From Sphingobacteriaceae bacterium DW12 (lineage in GTDB: Bacteria; Bacteroidota; Bacteroidia; Sphingobacteriales; Sphingobacteriaceae), in contig JROE01000011.1 of assembly GCA_000783305.1 (NCBI GenBank), forward strand, positions 62,001 through 126,000: a stretch of DNA of 64,000 bases. The letters run 5' to 3'. This document shows, in pieces, positions 27,395 to 36,845 of the stretch. Under the pieces are notes generated by a model, which saw only the letters and a program-made list of their open reading frames with translations, was not told the origin of the DNA and did not search any database. How positions within the stretch are numbered: position 1 is the stretch's first letter; the number at the start of each line of letters is the position of its first letter. Made by a program: the position numbers and the translations under genes.

Positions 27395-30300
27395 ATGAGT
27401 AATTTGAAGAGTAAACCAACATTTCGGTCTATCGGAGGAATCCTGTACCGGCATGTCAAGTATGCCCCACGTTATGCGCTTTTTTTGGGCTGCGTAGCGA
27501 CCCCTATTCATGAGACTTTTGCATTCTCTGACAACCTCTTTTCGACCACCCCGATTGATGTCAACCAACAGGTTCGGCTGAAGGGGCATGTCGTCGATGA
27601 AAATGGAGTAGCTATTTCTGGAGCCACAATCTCAGTTATCGGTACTCCACGACAGGTCGGATCAGGTGTTGATGGATCGTTCGAGATTGATACCCATCAT
27701 GGTGCTGTCATTCAGGTTAGTTATGTCGGGTATGTAACTCGCAACATAACAGTAGACCGTGATCATCTTACAGTACGACTGTTGGTCGATGCCACCGGAT
27801 TGGAAGAGGTCGTCGTCGTGGGATACGGCACCCAAAAAAGAGGCAACGTAACTGCGGCAATATCGACGATTCAATCCAAGGATATCTTGACGACTACCCA
27901 TTCCAGTTTGGCACAAAGTCTGCAAGGAAAAATTCCAGGACTGCAAATTAGACAACAGAATTCAGAGCCTGGAGCCTTTAGCTCAACGATTAATATTCGA
28001 GGTTTTGGCGAGCCTTTATATGTGATTGACGGGATCGTCCGAGACGGTGGAGTAGAATTTCAGCAGCTTAATCCCAATGATATTGAGAGTATTTCTGTGC
28101 TCAAAGATGCATCAGCTGCCATCTATGGACTAAATGCTGCCAATGGTGTCATTTTGGTCACAACCAAAAAGGGAAATAATAGTAAACCAACTTTTAATTA
28201 TACCGGTACTGTCGGGTTTCAGCAGCCAACCAATGTACCCAAAATGGCCAATGCTGCTCAATATCTGGAGATGTACAACGATGCTATATTCTACCGTGAT
28301 GGCGTTCATAGTATTAGTAAGGAAGAGTTGAATAAATGGAGGGAAGGAATTTCGGGGTATGAAAGCACCAATTGGTATGCGTCTACTTTCAAAAACACCG
28401 CAGTACAGCAACAACATGATTTTTCGGTTAGAGGCGGTACTGAGAATATTAATTATTTCACCAGTGTTGGTTATTTTAAAGAAGGGGGACTGTTTAAAAG
28501 TGGAGATATGGGGTATGATCGATATACCTTTAGAAGCAATTTATCCGCCAAATTGAGCAATCGACTCAAAGCAGATGTTATGGTATCCGGAAGAAGGGGG
28601 AAACGTGAGTTCCCAGGGGGTGATGGTTTCATTTGGATGTATAAAGGCACCATTATCAGTAGACCCAATGAATCTCCTTATATCAATGGCGATCCTAATT
28701 ACCCTGCCAATATCTACAATCAGCAAAATGCAGTCGTGATGTCCCAGCGTGACTATGCCGGATATACCGAAGATCGGAACAAAAACTTTCAATCCGCGAT
28801 TACGCTTACATATGATGTTCCTTTTGTTGAAGGAATGAAAGCGTTGGGAACTATTTCATATGATAGCTACAATGTGTTCAATAAAAATGTTTGGAAGAAT
28901 TATCGTATTTACAACCCAGATTTAAGCTCTTTAGTCTACAATAATCCTCGGATAGCCAATAATGCGGATGACGCGGAGCGAATGGTTTTTCAAGGGCAAC
29001 TGAATTATGATAGAACATTTGCCGAACAACATAATATTAGTGCAACTGCGGTTTTTGAGTTGAAGAAATATACCAAAAAACATGCATATCTGTGGCGGGA
29101 ATATGAGTTTTTTACAACGGATATTGTCGACTACGCCTCTGGAAGGCAAATTAATAACGGAAATGAGTTCGAAGAACGCAATATGTCCTACATCGGCCGT
29201 GTCAATTATGATTTTAAAGGTAAATATCTGTTAGGAAGCTCATTTAGATATGATGGATCTTATCGTTACGCACCAGGCAAACGATGGGGATTCTTCCCAA
29301 GTGTATCTGCTGGGTGGCGAATCTCAGAAGAAAGCTTTATCAAAAACAATCTGCCATTCGTGAACAATTTGAAAATTAGAGGTTCTTATGGTAGTATAGG
29401 GGAGAATGTGGGCGACCCTTTTCAACATATCCTTGGTTTTACGCCACAGACGAACGAAGGTGCAGAGTTTATTAACGGATCCTACACCGGTGGGTTGAGT
29501 GCTCCTGGAGTCATCAATCCCAACTTTACTTGGGTAGAGTCCACAATCGCAGACATAGGAGCGGAAGCTACCTTATTCCGTGGTAAACTAAGTTTTGAAG
29601 TGGATTACTATCAGCGTAAAAAGACAGGAAAACCCATTGTTAGAAGCGGTGGACTACCCAATACATTTGGTGGGTCTATGCCGGTCGAAAATTTTGAGAG
29701 TGAGCTGACTAGAGGGTTCGACTTTGTGATATCTCACCAGAATCAACTACGTGACTTTAAGTATGGGCTGAGCTTCAATATGAATTTAGCCAGGACCAAG
29801 CATCAGATTGTAGACAAGGCCGAAGCCAATAGCAGTTATGAGCGTTGGAGAAATGGATATGTGGACCGTTGGAACGATTTGGAGTGGGGATTCAACAAAA
29901 CCGGCCAATTTCAGAATTATGAACAGATTTACAACGGTATTGTATATGGTGGAGACAGGGGTAATACCCAAGTATTGCCCGGAGATTTTACTTACGAGGA
30001 CGTCAATGGCGACGGAGTAATCGATGATAAAGATTTAATGCCAATCTTCAGAAATCGTGTCCCTAAGATGTTCTATGGCTTTGTATTAAATGGTGAATGG
30101 AAAAATATAGATCTCAACATGGTCTTTCAAGGAGCTTCCCTATACAGCATGCGATTCAATGAAGTATTTTCCCAAATGTTTTTCAACAACGGCAATTTAC
30201 CCGCGTATTTCTATGATAGGTGGCACCTAGCTGATCCATATGATTCCAACAGCGAGTGGGTAGCTGGTGAATGGCCTGCCAATCGATTTGCTGAGCATAT

Positions 30301-30574
30301 GGGTGCCAACTATCGGGAAAGCAGTGCTTGGCGAATGAAAGCCGATTATCTTCGCCTCAAAAGTATAGAAGTAGGTTACCGAATCCCACTTAAAGCATCC
30401 GAAAAGCGTTTTATAAACAGCATTCGTGTATATGCCAATGCACACAACCTATTGACCTTTGCGGACTCATTCATCAAGCAGTTTGACCCTGAACGATTCG
30501 AGGGCGATTATCAAGCTGGATACAACTACCCACTAATCAAGAGCTATAATTTTGGTGTTAACGTTACCTTTTAA
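27395..30574 (+). CDS. SusC/RagA-family TonB-dependent outer-membrane transporter
   Basis: 1059 aa. Signal region runs to about residue 44; a carboxypeptidase-regulatory-like domain follows at 60-135 (VRLKGHVVDENGVAISGATISVIG). The SusC signature GLEEVVVVGYGTQKRGNVT marks the TonB box, then the plug (LAQSLQGKIPGLQI, NPNDIESISVLKDASAAIYG) and a 22-strand barrel ending NFGVNVTF. It imports oligosaccharides through the outer membrane with its SusD partner, powered by TonB. EDVNGDGVIDDKDL near residue 870 is a typical Ca-like loop of this family. The next gene starts 12 bases after the stop. Confidence 0.96.
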   Translation: MSNLKSKPTFRSIGGILYRHVKYAPRYALFLGCVATPIHETFAFSDNLFSTTPIDVNQQVRLKGHVVDENGVAISGATISVIGTPRQVGSGVDGSFEIDTHHGAVIQVSYVGYVTRNITVDRDHLTVRLLVDATGLEEVVVVGYGTQKRGNVTAAISTIQSKDILTTTHSSLAQSLQGKIPGLQIRQQNSEPGAFSSTINIRGFGEPLYVIDGIVRDGGVEFQQLNPNDIESISVLKDASAAIYGLNAANGVILVTTKKGNNSKPTFNYTGTVGFQQPTNVPKMANAAQYLEMYNDAIFYRDGVHSISKEELNKWREGISGYESTNWYASTFKNTAVQQQHDFSVRGGTENINYFTSVGYFKEGGLFKSGDMGYDRYTFRSNLSAKLSNRLKADVMVSGRRGKREFPGGDGFIWMYKGTIISRPNESPYINGDPNYPANIYNQQNAVVMSQRDYAGYTEDRNKNFQSAITLTYDVPFVEGMKALGTISYDSYNVFNKNVWKNYRIYNPDLSSLVYNNPRIANNADDAERMVFQGQLNYDRTFAEQHNISATAVFELKKYTKKHAYLWREYEFFTTDIVDYASGRQINNGNEFEERNMSYIGRVNYDFKGKYLLGSSFRYDGSYRYAPGKRWGFFPSVSAGWRISEESFIKNNLPFVNNLKIRGSYGSIGENVGDPFQHILGFTPQTNEGAEFINGSYTGGLSAPGVINPNFTWVESTIADIGAEATLFRGKLSFEVDYYQRKKTGKPIVRSGGLPNTFGGSMPVENFESELTRGFDFVISHQNQLRDFKYGLSFNMNLARTKHQIVDKAEANSSYERWRNGYVDRWNDLEWGFNKTGQFQNYEQIYNGIVYGGDRGNTQVLPGDFTYEDVNGDGVIDDKDLMPIFRNRVPKMFYGFVLNGEWKNIDLNMVFQGASLYSMRFNEVFSQMFFNNGNLPAYFYDRWHLADPYDSNSEWVAGEWPANRFAEHMGANYRESSAWRMKADYLRLKSIEVGYRIPLKASEKRFINSIRVYANAHNLLTFADSFIKQFDPERFEGDYQAGYNYPLIKSYNFGVNVTF

Positions 30575-30586
30575 ATTTATTGAATT

Positions 30587-32485
30587 ATGAAATATCATCA
30601 AATATTTGGAGCATTATGCAGCATACTCTTGATGTTTTGCATCGGTTGTTCAGATTATCTAGATGTTACCCCCCGAAATAAGATTCCTGGGGATGCTGTA
30701 CTATCAGATCCTAATGGCGTCAAGGCTTTCTTGGCTAACCTGTATTATCAAGCACCTATTGAAGACCATGTATACCTCCCACGTGCAGGATTCAATGCCC
30801 GTGGTAATACCGGATTTCTATCCTTGGCCCAATATGGTATGGAGGCAATCCACTCCGAGTGGCCAAACTGGAACGAGTATGCGAACGATTGGTGGGAGAA
30901 AGGGTACAAATTGAATAGAAGTATCAATATTCTTCTACAGGCTATTCCTAGTTTAACCATCGCCGATAGCGAAAAACAAATTTTAGAAGGTGAAGCTGCT
31001 TTCTTGAGAGCTTATACCTATTTTGGGCTTGCCAAAAGGTATGGTGGAGTACCTCTCATTTTGGAAAATAAAGACTTTACCAACGACTTTGAAATGTTGA
31101 AAGTACCGAGAAGCACCGAGTTGGAAACCTGGGACCTTATTTTAAAGGAGTGTGATAAAGCAATTGCTACGCTCCCAGAATCACATGCAAATGGGGAGGA
31201 GGATAAACGTAGGGCAACCAAATGGGCAGCTTATGCCTTGAAATCTAGAGTGGCATTACACGCCGCTTCGGTTGCCAAATATTGGAGAAGAGCACCCCTC
31301 TCAGGTGAAGCAGTATCCAAAGGGTTGGTCGGTATGGAAGCGAGTGTTGCGAACCGTTTTTATAGTGCTTCGATAGAAGCTGCCTTGGCTATTATGAATG
31401 CTGGAAAATTCTCATTATATAAAGCACAACCTACAACTCCTGCGGAAGCCACAAAGAATTATCAAGAGATGTTCGTTGACCCTAGTTTGGCTAGTACTGA
31501 AACAATTTTTATAAAAGGCTATGCTCAGGTAGGCAACAACTTGTCCCATGATTTGGACGGTTGGAATGGCCCAAATCAAACTTCTGAAGGATTTCCGCAT
31601 AGAGGGCGTACTAATCCCATCCTTGAGTTGGTCGATCTCTATGAAAGCTACGATAATCCAGGCCACGCTGCTCCAATCGTCACGACGATGGACGGCAAGG
31701 TATCTGTACCAGAAGGGTATAAAGCGTCTGTAGCATATAGACATTTTGATAGTCCAGATGAAATTTTCAAAAATAAGGACGCTCGTTTTTTTGCATCCAT
31801 CACTTATCCCAATTCGACATGGAAGAATCAGTCTATTGTCATTCAAGGTGGTATTGTCCGTCCTGATGGATCTCTATTGGATAGTAGGGGTGAGGTCACA
31901 GCTGGCGGTGCGACTTATTATACCTATGGAAAAGAGTTCGCAAATCAGTATTCAGGATTTGACGGGTCGGCCGATATGACTCGTACTGGATTTTTGATGC
32001 GCAAGTTTATGACTGAAAATAATCGGTATGCTACTTGGTTACAATCTACCACAGATTTCATCGACATGCGTTATGCAGAGGTATTGCTCAATTTTGCCGA
32101 AGCTGTGGTAGAGAGTGGTTACAGCGAGCACAATGCTACCAACCTAGCTGCAAAGGCAATAAATGATATTCGGTTTCGAGCTGGTCATACAGTAGCGGTA
32201 GCTTTAACTTTGGATAATGTAATACGTGAACGTACCGTGGAACTGGCTTTTGAGAATAAGGGATATTGGGACTTGATACGTAGGCGGACATTCCATACCA
32301 CTTTCAATGATAAGATTAAGCAAGCATTGGTCCCATTGTTGGATCTTAGAGGTGTAAAACCACAGTATATCTATGTCCGGAAGAATGTTCCGGGAGCCAA
32401 TAGCTTGAATTTTCCAGAAAAGGACTATTACAGACATATTCCAAATGTGTCTGGAAATGGTGTTATTCAAAATCCTCAACATTAA
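30587..32485 (+). CDS. SusD/RagB-family surface glycan-binding lipoprotein
   Basis: 632 aa. Lipoprotein signal with lipid-attached Cys21 (MFCIGCSDYLDVTPRNKIP). TPR-like helices appear in SINILLQAI, ILEGEAAFLRAYTYFGLAKRYGGVPLI, and the C-terminal ERTVELAFENKGYWDLIRRR is the family hallmark. It sits as a lid on SusC and captures the glycan at the cell surface. Second gene of the operon susC-susD-DUF3823; 18 bases separate it from the next gene. Confidence 0.96.
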   Translation: MKYHQIFGALCSILLMFCIGCSDYLDVTPRNKIPGDAVLSDPNGVKAFLANLYYQAPIEDHVYLPRAGFNARGNTGFLSLAQYGMEAIHSEWPNWNEYANDWWEKGYKLNRSINILLQAIPSLTIADSEKQILEGEAAFLRAYTYFGLAKRYGGVPLILENKDFTNDFEMLKVPRSTELETWDLILKECDKAIATLPESHANGEEDKRRATKWAAYALKSRVALHAASVAKYWRRAPLSGEAVSKGLVGMEASVANRFYSASIEAALAIMNAGKFSLYKAQPTTPAEATKNYQEMFVDPSLASTETIFIKGYAQVGNNLSHDLDGWNGPNQTSEGFPHRGRTNPILELVDLYESYDNPGHAAPIVTTMDGKVSVPEGYKASVAYRHFDSPDEIFKNKDARFFASITYPNSTWKNQSIVIQGGIVRPDGSLLDSRGEVTAGGATYYTYGKEFANQYSGFDGSADMTRTGFLMRKFMTENNRYATWLQSTTDFIDMRYAEVLLNFAEAVVESGYSEHNATNLAAKAINDIRFRAGHTVAVALTLDNVIRERTVELAFENKGYWDLIRRRTFHTTFNDKIKQALVPLLDLRGVKPQYIYVRKNVPGANSLNFPEKDYYRHIPNVSGNGVIQNPQH

Positions 32486-32503
32486 TCTTAAAAATTCAAT
32501 ACA

Positions 32504-33205
32504 ATGAAGAAAATCATCCAATTAGTAGCAATGGCTGTACTGGGATTGAGCGTGTCCTCTTGTGAACTGAGCGAGATTGACAATTACGACAGTCCTAATG
32601 CGACCCTCTCGGGCGGTATCTATGATAAAGAAACCAATGAGCTCGTCCAGCAAGATATCATTCGAGGGATGCAGATCGAATACATAGAGCACGGATTCAG
32701 TAATCCACAGACACAATACATTGTTGTAAAAAACGATGGTTCCTATAGGAACAACCTCATGTTTGCCAATACATACTCCATTCGACCTGTTCGAGGCAAT
32801 TTTGTCCCAATCGAAAGTCAAGAGGTACAAGTCAAAGGTGATACCGAAGTCGATTTTAAGGTGCAACCATATATTCGCATCCGCAACAGCAGTATCAAGC
32901 AAGAAGGAAACAAAATTGTTGGAACCTTTCAGATTCAACAGACAGTGACCAATCCGGTCAAGCGTATTGGTCTTTTTGCGCATAGTGAGTTGAATGTGGG
33001 TGAACCTCTTAACTTGGTGAGTAGCCAATTGGATATCAATGCACAGACAAACGAGTCTCAGATCTACCGTTTAGAAATTGATTTGGACACGAATAGCGCA
33101 AGGCTAGGGAAAGGAAAGTCTTTTTTCTTTCGTATAGGCGCATTGATTGATGCCAGTGAGGCGAAATTCAATTATGCTCCTGCATTGCGACTTGTTATTC
33201 AATAA
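32504..33205 (+). CDS. DUF3823 surface lipoprotein
   Basis: 233 aa. Lipobox gives Cys20 (LSVSSCELSEIDNYDSPN). NATLSGGIYDKETNELVQQDIIRGMQIEY and the two beta-sandwich halves match DUF3823, a family nearly always located behind SusC/SusD in mannan- and N-glycan-type loci. Presumed glycan-binding protein on the outer membrane. Last gene before a hairpin that separates the transport genes from the GH92 gene. Confidence 0.88.
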   Translation: MKKIIQLVAMAVLGLSVSSCELSEIDNYDSPNATLSGGIYDKETNELVQQDIIRGMQIEYIEHGFSNPQTQYIVVKNDGSYRNNLMFANTYSIRPVRGNFVPIESQEVQVKGDTEVDFKVQPYIRIRNSSIKQEGNKIVGTFQIQQTVTNPVKRIGLFAHSELNVGEPLNLVSSQLDINAQTNESQIYRLEIDLDTNSARLGKGKSFFFRIGALIDASEAKFNYAPALRLVIQ

Positions 33206-33252
33206 TTGCAGGTACAAAGATACTCGCAGGTTGATAATATGTTTAGTTAGTG

Positions 33253-33334
33253 AAAAGCTATCCAGATAGGACCAAGACAAAGTGCCATGTAAATGATGGT
33301 CAACAAAGGTAGGCCTGTCTGGATCGGCTTTTTT
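33253..33334 (+). terminator. Terminator or attenuator hairpin before GH92
   Basis: AAAAGC (33253-33258) and CCAGATAGG (33262-33270) pair with CCTGTCTGG (33314-33322, one G-U) and GCTTTT (33327-33332), followed by a T-run. The loop is 43 bases. It sits between DUF3823 and the GH92 gene, only 17 bases before the latter, so partial read-through or regulated antitermination is likely. Confidence 0.55.
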
Positions 33335-33350
33335 CAAAATAGAGATTTTT

Positions 33351-35612
33351 ATGATAGCAATACTTAGAAACATTTTCCTTTATTTGTTAGCGCTTTCTTG
33401 CGCAGGGTGCGTCTCCGTCAAGCAGGGGACGGGACCATCCGATGCCGTAAACCCCTATATGGGAAATATCAGTCATTTGCTTGTCCCGACATATCCCACT
33501 ATACACTTACCCAATAGCATGCTCCGGGTATACCCCGAACGACAGGACAACACCAGTGATCAACTTTACGGCTTGCCCGTCATGGTCACCAGTCATAGGG
33601 GGAGGTCAGCTTTCAATCTTAGTGTAGTAGATGGTACTGGAGTCGGTCGCTTCGACCGAGTATACGCTCTAGACTACGACAACGAGGTCATAAAGCCCCA
33701 CCTATATACTTCAACGTTGGAGAATGGGGATATGGAAGTCCGCTACGCGCCATCCCATCAGTCGGCAATCTATGAAGTCACCTTTGTCCAACCCTATAGC
33801 CCTACGTTGGTGCTGAATACACGTGCTGGAACAATATCTGTGGTTGGTAATAGCATCTTTGCAACCCAGCAGATTGAGAATAATACCACTGTCTTCCTAT
33901 TTGCCGAAGTAGATCAAGCTCCGATTCAAGCAGGGACACTTTCCCAGCAGGGGCACGTCCAACCCAATACTACCGTGACAGCATCTGACGATGCTACTGT
34001 TGTGATGCAATTTAAAGCCCATACTAGGCAGTTAAAGATTCGTTATGGCATTTCCTTTATTAGTTTGGAGCAAGCCGAACGAAACCTAAGGAGGGAAATA
34101 GAGGGTTTTAATCTTGATCTGATTGCCGAACGAGGAAGAAAGCTTTGGGATAGTACCTTAGGAAAAATAGATGTTAAAGCGCTATCCGAGGACGATAGAC
34201 AAGTCTTTTACACGTCGTTGTATCGATGTTTCGAGCGTCCAGTCAATATTTCCGAAGACGGACGCTATTACAGTGCATTTGACGGTCAAGTGCATACAGA
34301 CAGTCGTCCCTTCTATACGGACGATTGGATTTGGGATACGTATAGAGCCACACATCCACTGCGACTACTTATTGACCAGAAAGTAGAGGCAGATATCATT
34401 CAATCTTTTGTCAGGATGGCCCAGCAAATGAACGACCTGTGGCTTCCTACTTTTCCCGAAATCACTGGCGATTCTCGACGGATGAACTCCAATCATGGAG
34501 TTGCAACCATTGCTGATGCCTATTTTAAGGGACTTAAGGACTTTGATGTCGCGACCGCCTATGAGAGCGGAAGGCGTGCTATCGAAGAGAAGACCTTAGC
34601 CCCTTGGTCAGCCGCACGTGCTGGCTGGTTGGACGATTTCTATAAAGAGCACGGCTACATACCAGCACTGCATCCAGGTGAAGAAGAGACCGTACCTGAA
34701 GTCCATCATTTTGAAAAACGCCAACCTATAGCCGTTACGTTAGGTACAGCATATGATGAATGGTGTCTTTCGCGATTAGCAAAGGCATTGGGTAAAGAAC
34801 AGGATTATCAACGGTATGCAGAGCATGCCCTCAATTATCGCAATGTGTTCAATGCCGAAACCAAGTTCTTCCATCCAAAAGACAAGGATGGAAATTTCAT
34901 CACGCCGTTTGACTATCGCTACGCTGGTGGACAAGGAGCTCGGGAATATTACGGCGAAAACAACGGTTGGGTATACCGATGGGATGTACCACATAACGTT
35001 GATGACCTGGTCAAACTGATGGGAGGGAGAGAGTCCTTCATAGTTAATTTGGATCAGACGTTTAGAGAAGGACTAGGTAAAAGCAAATTTGAATTCTACA
35101 GTCACCTCCCTGATCATACAGGTAACGTTGGACAGTATTCTATGGCTAATGAACCGAGCCTGCACATCCCTTATCTGTACAACTATGCTGGTCAACCTTG
35201 GAAGTCACAAAAGCGTATCCATCAACTGATACATCAATGGTTTAGAAACGACCTCATGGGCATGCCAGGCGATGAGGATGGGGGTGGAATGTCCGCTTTT
35301 GTCGTATTTTCCATGCTTGGATTTTATCCGGTCACACCGGGTTTGCCTGTGTACGTATTTGGTACCCCTTTTTTCAAAGAATCCAGTATGGCGCTTCCAG
35401 ACAGCAAAGTCCTTACTGTGAAGGCCATCAATCTATCCAAGCAAAATAAATACATACAAGCAGTCAAGATTAATGGTCAGCCGTGGAATAAACCTTGGTT
35501 TTCACATGAGGATATTTCCGCAGGAGCCACTATTGAACTGACGATGGACAAATATCCCAATAAACAATGGGGGGCTGCCGAGCAGAGCGCACCTCCGTCA
35601 TTCGTATTTTAG
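33351..35612 (+). CDS. GH92 alpha-mannosidase, lipoprotein
   Basis: 753 aa. Lipobox with Cys20 (LSCAGCVSVKQG). The two-domain GH92 fold is clear: N-terminal beta-sandwich (about 30-260) and (alpha/alpha)6 domain. Family hallmarks: FYTDDWIWDTYRATHPL, NHGVATIADAYFKG, GENNGWVYRWDVPHN, Glu601 in NEPSLHIPYLYNYAG, and GDEDGGGMSAF with Asp641/Asp643, near the catalytic base. GH92 enzymes are calcium-dependent exo-alpha-mannosidases that invert configuration. With SusC/D and DUF3823 it forms a locus for host or fungal mannose-containing glycans. Linkage (1,2, 1,3 or other) cannot be told by eye. Confidence 0.95.
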   Translation: MIAILRNIFLYLLALSCAGCVSVKQGTGPSDAVNPYMGNISHLLVPTYPTIHLPNSMLRVYPERQDNTSDQLYGLPVMVTSHRGRSAFNLSVVDGTGVGRFDRVYALDYDNEVIKPHLYTSTLENGDMEVRYAPSHQSAIYEVTFVQPYSPTLVLNTRAGTISVVGNSIFATQQIENNTTVFLFAEVDQAPIQAGTLSQQGHVQPNTTVTASDDATVVMQFKAHTRQLKIRYGISFISLEQAERNLRREIEGFNLDLIAERGRKLWDSTLGKIDVKALSEDDRQVFYTSLYRCFERPVNISEDGRYYSAFDGQVHTDSRPFYTDDWIWDTYRATHPLRLLIDQKVEADIIQSFVRMAQQMNDLWLPTFPEITGDSRRMNSNHGVATIADAYFKGLKDFDVATAYESGRRAIEEKTLAPWSAARAGWLDDFYKEHGYIPALHPGEEETVPEVHHFEKRQPIAVTLGTAYDEWCLSRLAKALGKEQDYQRYAEHALNYRNVFNAETKFFHPKDKDGNFITPFDYRYAGGQGAREYYGENNGWVYRWDVPHNVDDLVKLMGGRESFIVNLDQTFREGLGKSKFEFYSHLPDHTGNVGQYSMANEPSLHIPYLYNYAGQPWKSQKRIHQLIHQWFRNDLMGMPGDEDGGGMSAFVVFSMLGFYPVTPGLPVYVFGTPFFKESSMALPDSKVLTVKAINLSKQNKYIQAVKINGQPWNKPWFSHEDISAGATIELTMDKYPNKQWGAAEQSAPPSFVF

Positions 35613-35693
35613 TAGTCCATCTTTATGTAGCGGTTGACACATACGGTTATAAAGGTTTATCATGGATTCGTTTCCAGTTCATAATTTAACATT

Positions 35694-35736
35694 AACAAAG
35701 GCCTAGCCCATTTTATTGCAGTGCTGGGTCTTTGTT
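35694..35736 (+). terminator. Terminator after the GH92 gene
   Basis: AACAAAG (35694-35700) pairs with CTTTGTT (35730-35736) and CCCA with TGGG inside. The stem is bulged and the T-run is short. Confidence 0.5.
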
Positions 35737-35862
35737 ATGGTAATTAGATTATTGACGTTCTACAATCTAATGATATGTGCAAAGTTCCTTCCTTCATCAA
35801 AGTTTTGATACATATGAAATTTCTTTCGTAATTTTAGGAATAGAACATTTAACCAATTGGCT

Positions 35863-36690
35863 ATGCAATCCCAATCATATCTTCCGCATGAGTCGCTAAG
35901 GCCTTACGTTCAATGTTTCGTGTATTCATGTGTTGGAGATCCAAACGATGTTGGATTACAGGAACTAGATCTTTTTCCCGTAGGATACAGTCTTATGGCA
36001 TTTATTCTTAAAGAGAGCCATCAACTTTTTAATTCCGGCACTAACAAGAGTTATGATGTCCGATTTAATTTTACAGGACAATTGGATCGATACCATCATC
36101 TTTTAGCATCGTCTTCGTCAATGGTCTATGTGCTATTCAAGCCCCATGGAGCCTATCAATTGTTGGGTATTCCGCAACATTTGCTTAAAAACGAATGTAC
36201 ATCGTTATTCGATTTATTGGGCAGCAGTATTCATGAAATATTTTCCAAGATGGAAGACCAAGCACATAATCCCAAGGTTGTGATTGCTCTCCTAGAACAG
36301 TGGCTGTTGCAGCAGTTCCACGGGCATCGTCATCTGGATACCAACCGTATTCGCCTGGCCTGTGAGGAGATTATCCTGCACAAGGGGAAGCTGTCTATTC
36401 AAGAATTGAATAGTACTTGTGGTATGTCTAAGAGTTCTATGGAACATTATTTTAAAGAGCAGGTGGGCCTTTCTCCAAAGGTTTATAGCCGCATTGTACG
36501 TTTTAATCAATTGAATAGGTTCTTACGGGCAGGCGCTAGTACTGATTGGATGGAGATTGTGGATCGCTATGGCTATTTCGACCAGTCCCATTTTATCCAC
36601 GAGTTCAAGCATTTCTTTGGATATTCACCTTCCCAAATGCATTTAAGTTACCAAAATCTCGCTGAGCATATCACCTCCATCGATAAATAG
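35863..36690 (+). CDS. AraC-family transcriptional regulator
   Basis: 275 aa from ATG at 35863; a TTG two codons earlier is less likely. The N-terminal half (about 1-155) resembles the DUF6597 sensor domain (YLPHESLRPYVQCFVYS, FKPHGAYQLLGIP). The C-terminal half has two helix-turn-helix units, LSIQELNSTCGMSKSSMEHYFKEQVG and WMEIVDRYGYFDQSHFIHEFKHFFGYSPSQ, the second being the AraC signature. Its location after the carbohydrate locus and before the OmpA/lipoprotein genes leaves the target open. Confidence 0.92.
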   Translation: MQSQSYLPHESLRPYVQCFVYSCVGDPNDVGLQELDLFPVGYSLMAFILKESHQLFNSGTNKSYDVRFNFTGQLDRYHHLLASSSSMVYVLFKPHGAYQLLGIPQHLLKNECTSLFDLLGSSIHEIFSKMEDQAHNPKVVIALLEQWLLQQFHGHRHLDTNRIRLACEEIILHKGKLSIQELNSTCGMSKSSMEHYFKEQVGLSPKVYSRIVRFNQLNRFLRAGASTDWMEIVDRYGYFDQSHFIHEFKHFFGYSPSQMHLSYQNLAEHITSIDK

Positions 36691-36845
36691 CCGCTTTGTC
36701 ATTCTGTATCACCCTTGATAAGTTTGGGCTTTTTTACAATCTAATTCTTTGCAAGTAACCTAATTTTACCTTTGAAAGGAGATGGAAGCTTTGCTTATCT
36801 ATGGAGTCCACTTCTCTCTCGTGTATGGACTAATTAATTGAGGTT

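Noticed and set aside
32522-33028. 168-codon minus-strand frame opposite the DUF3823 gene
   Set aside because: DUF3823 on the plus strand is clear and has a lipobox and operon spacing. The reverse frame has no family features.
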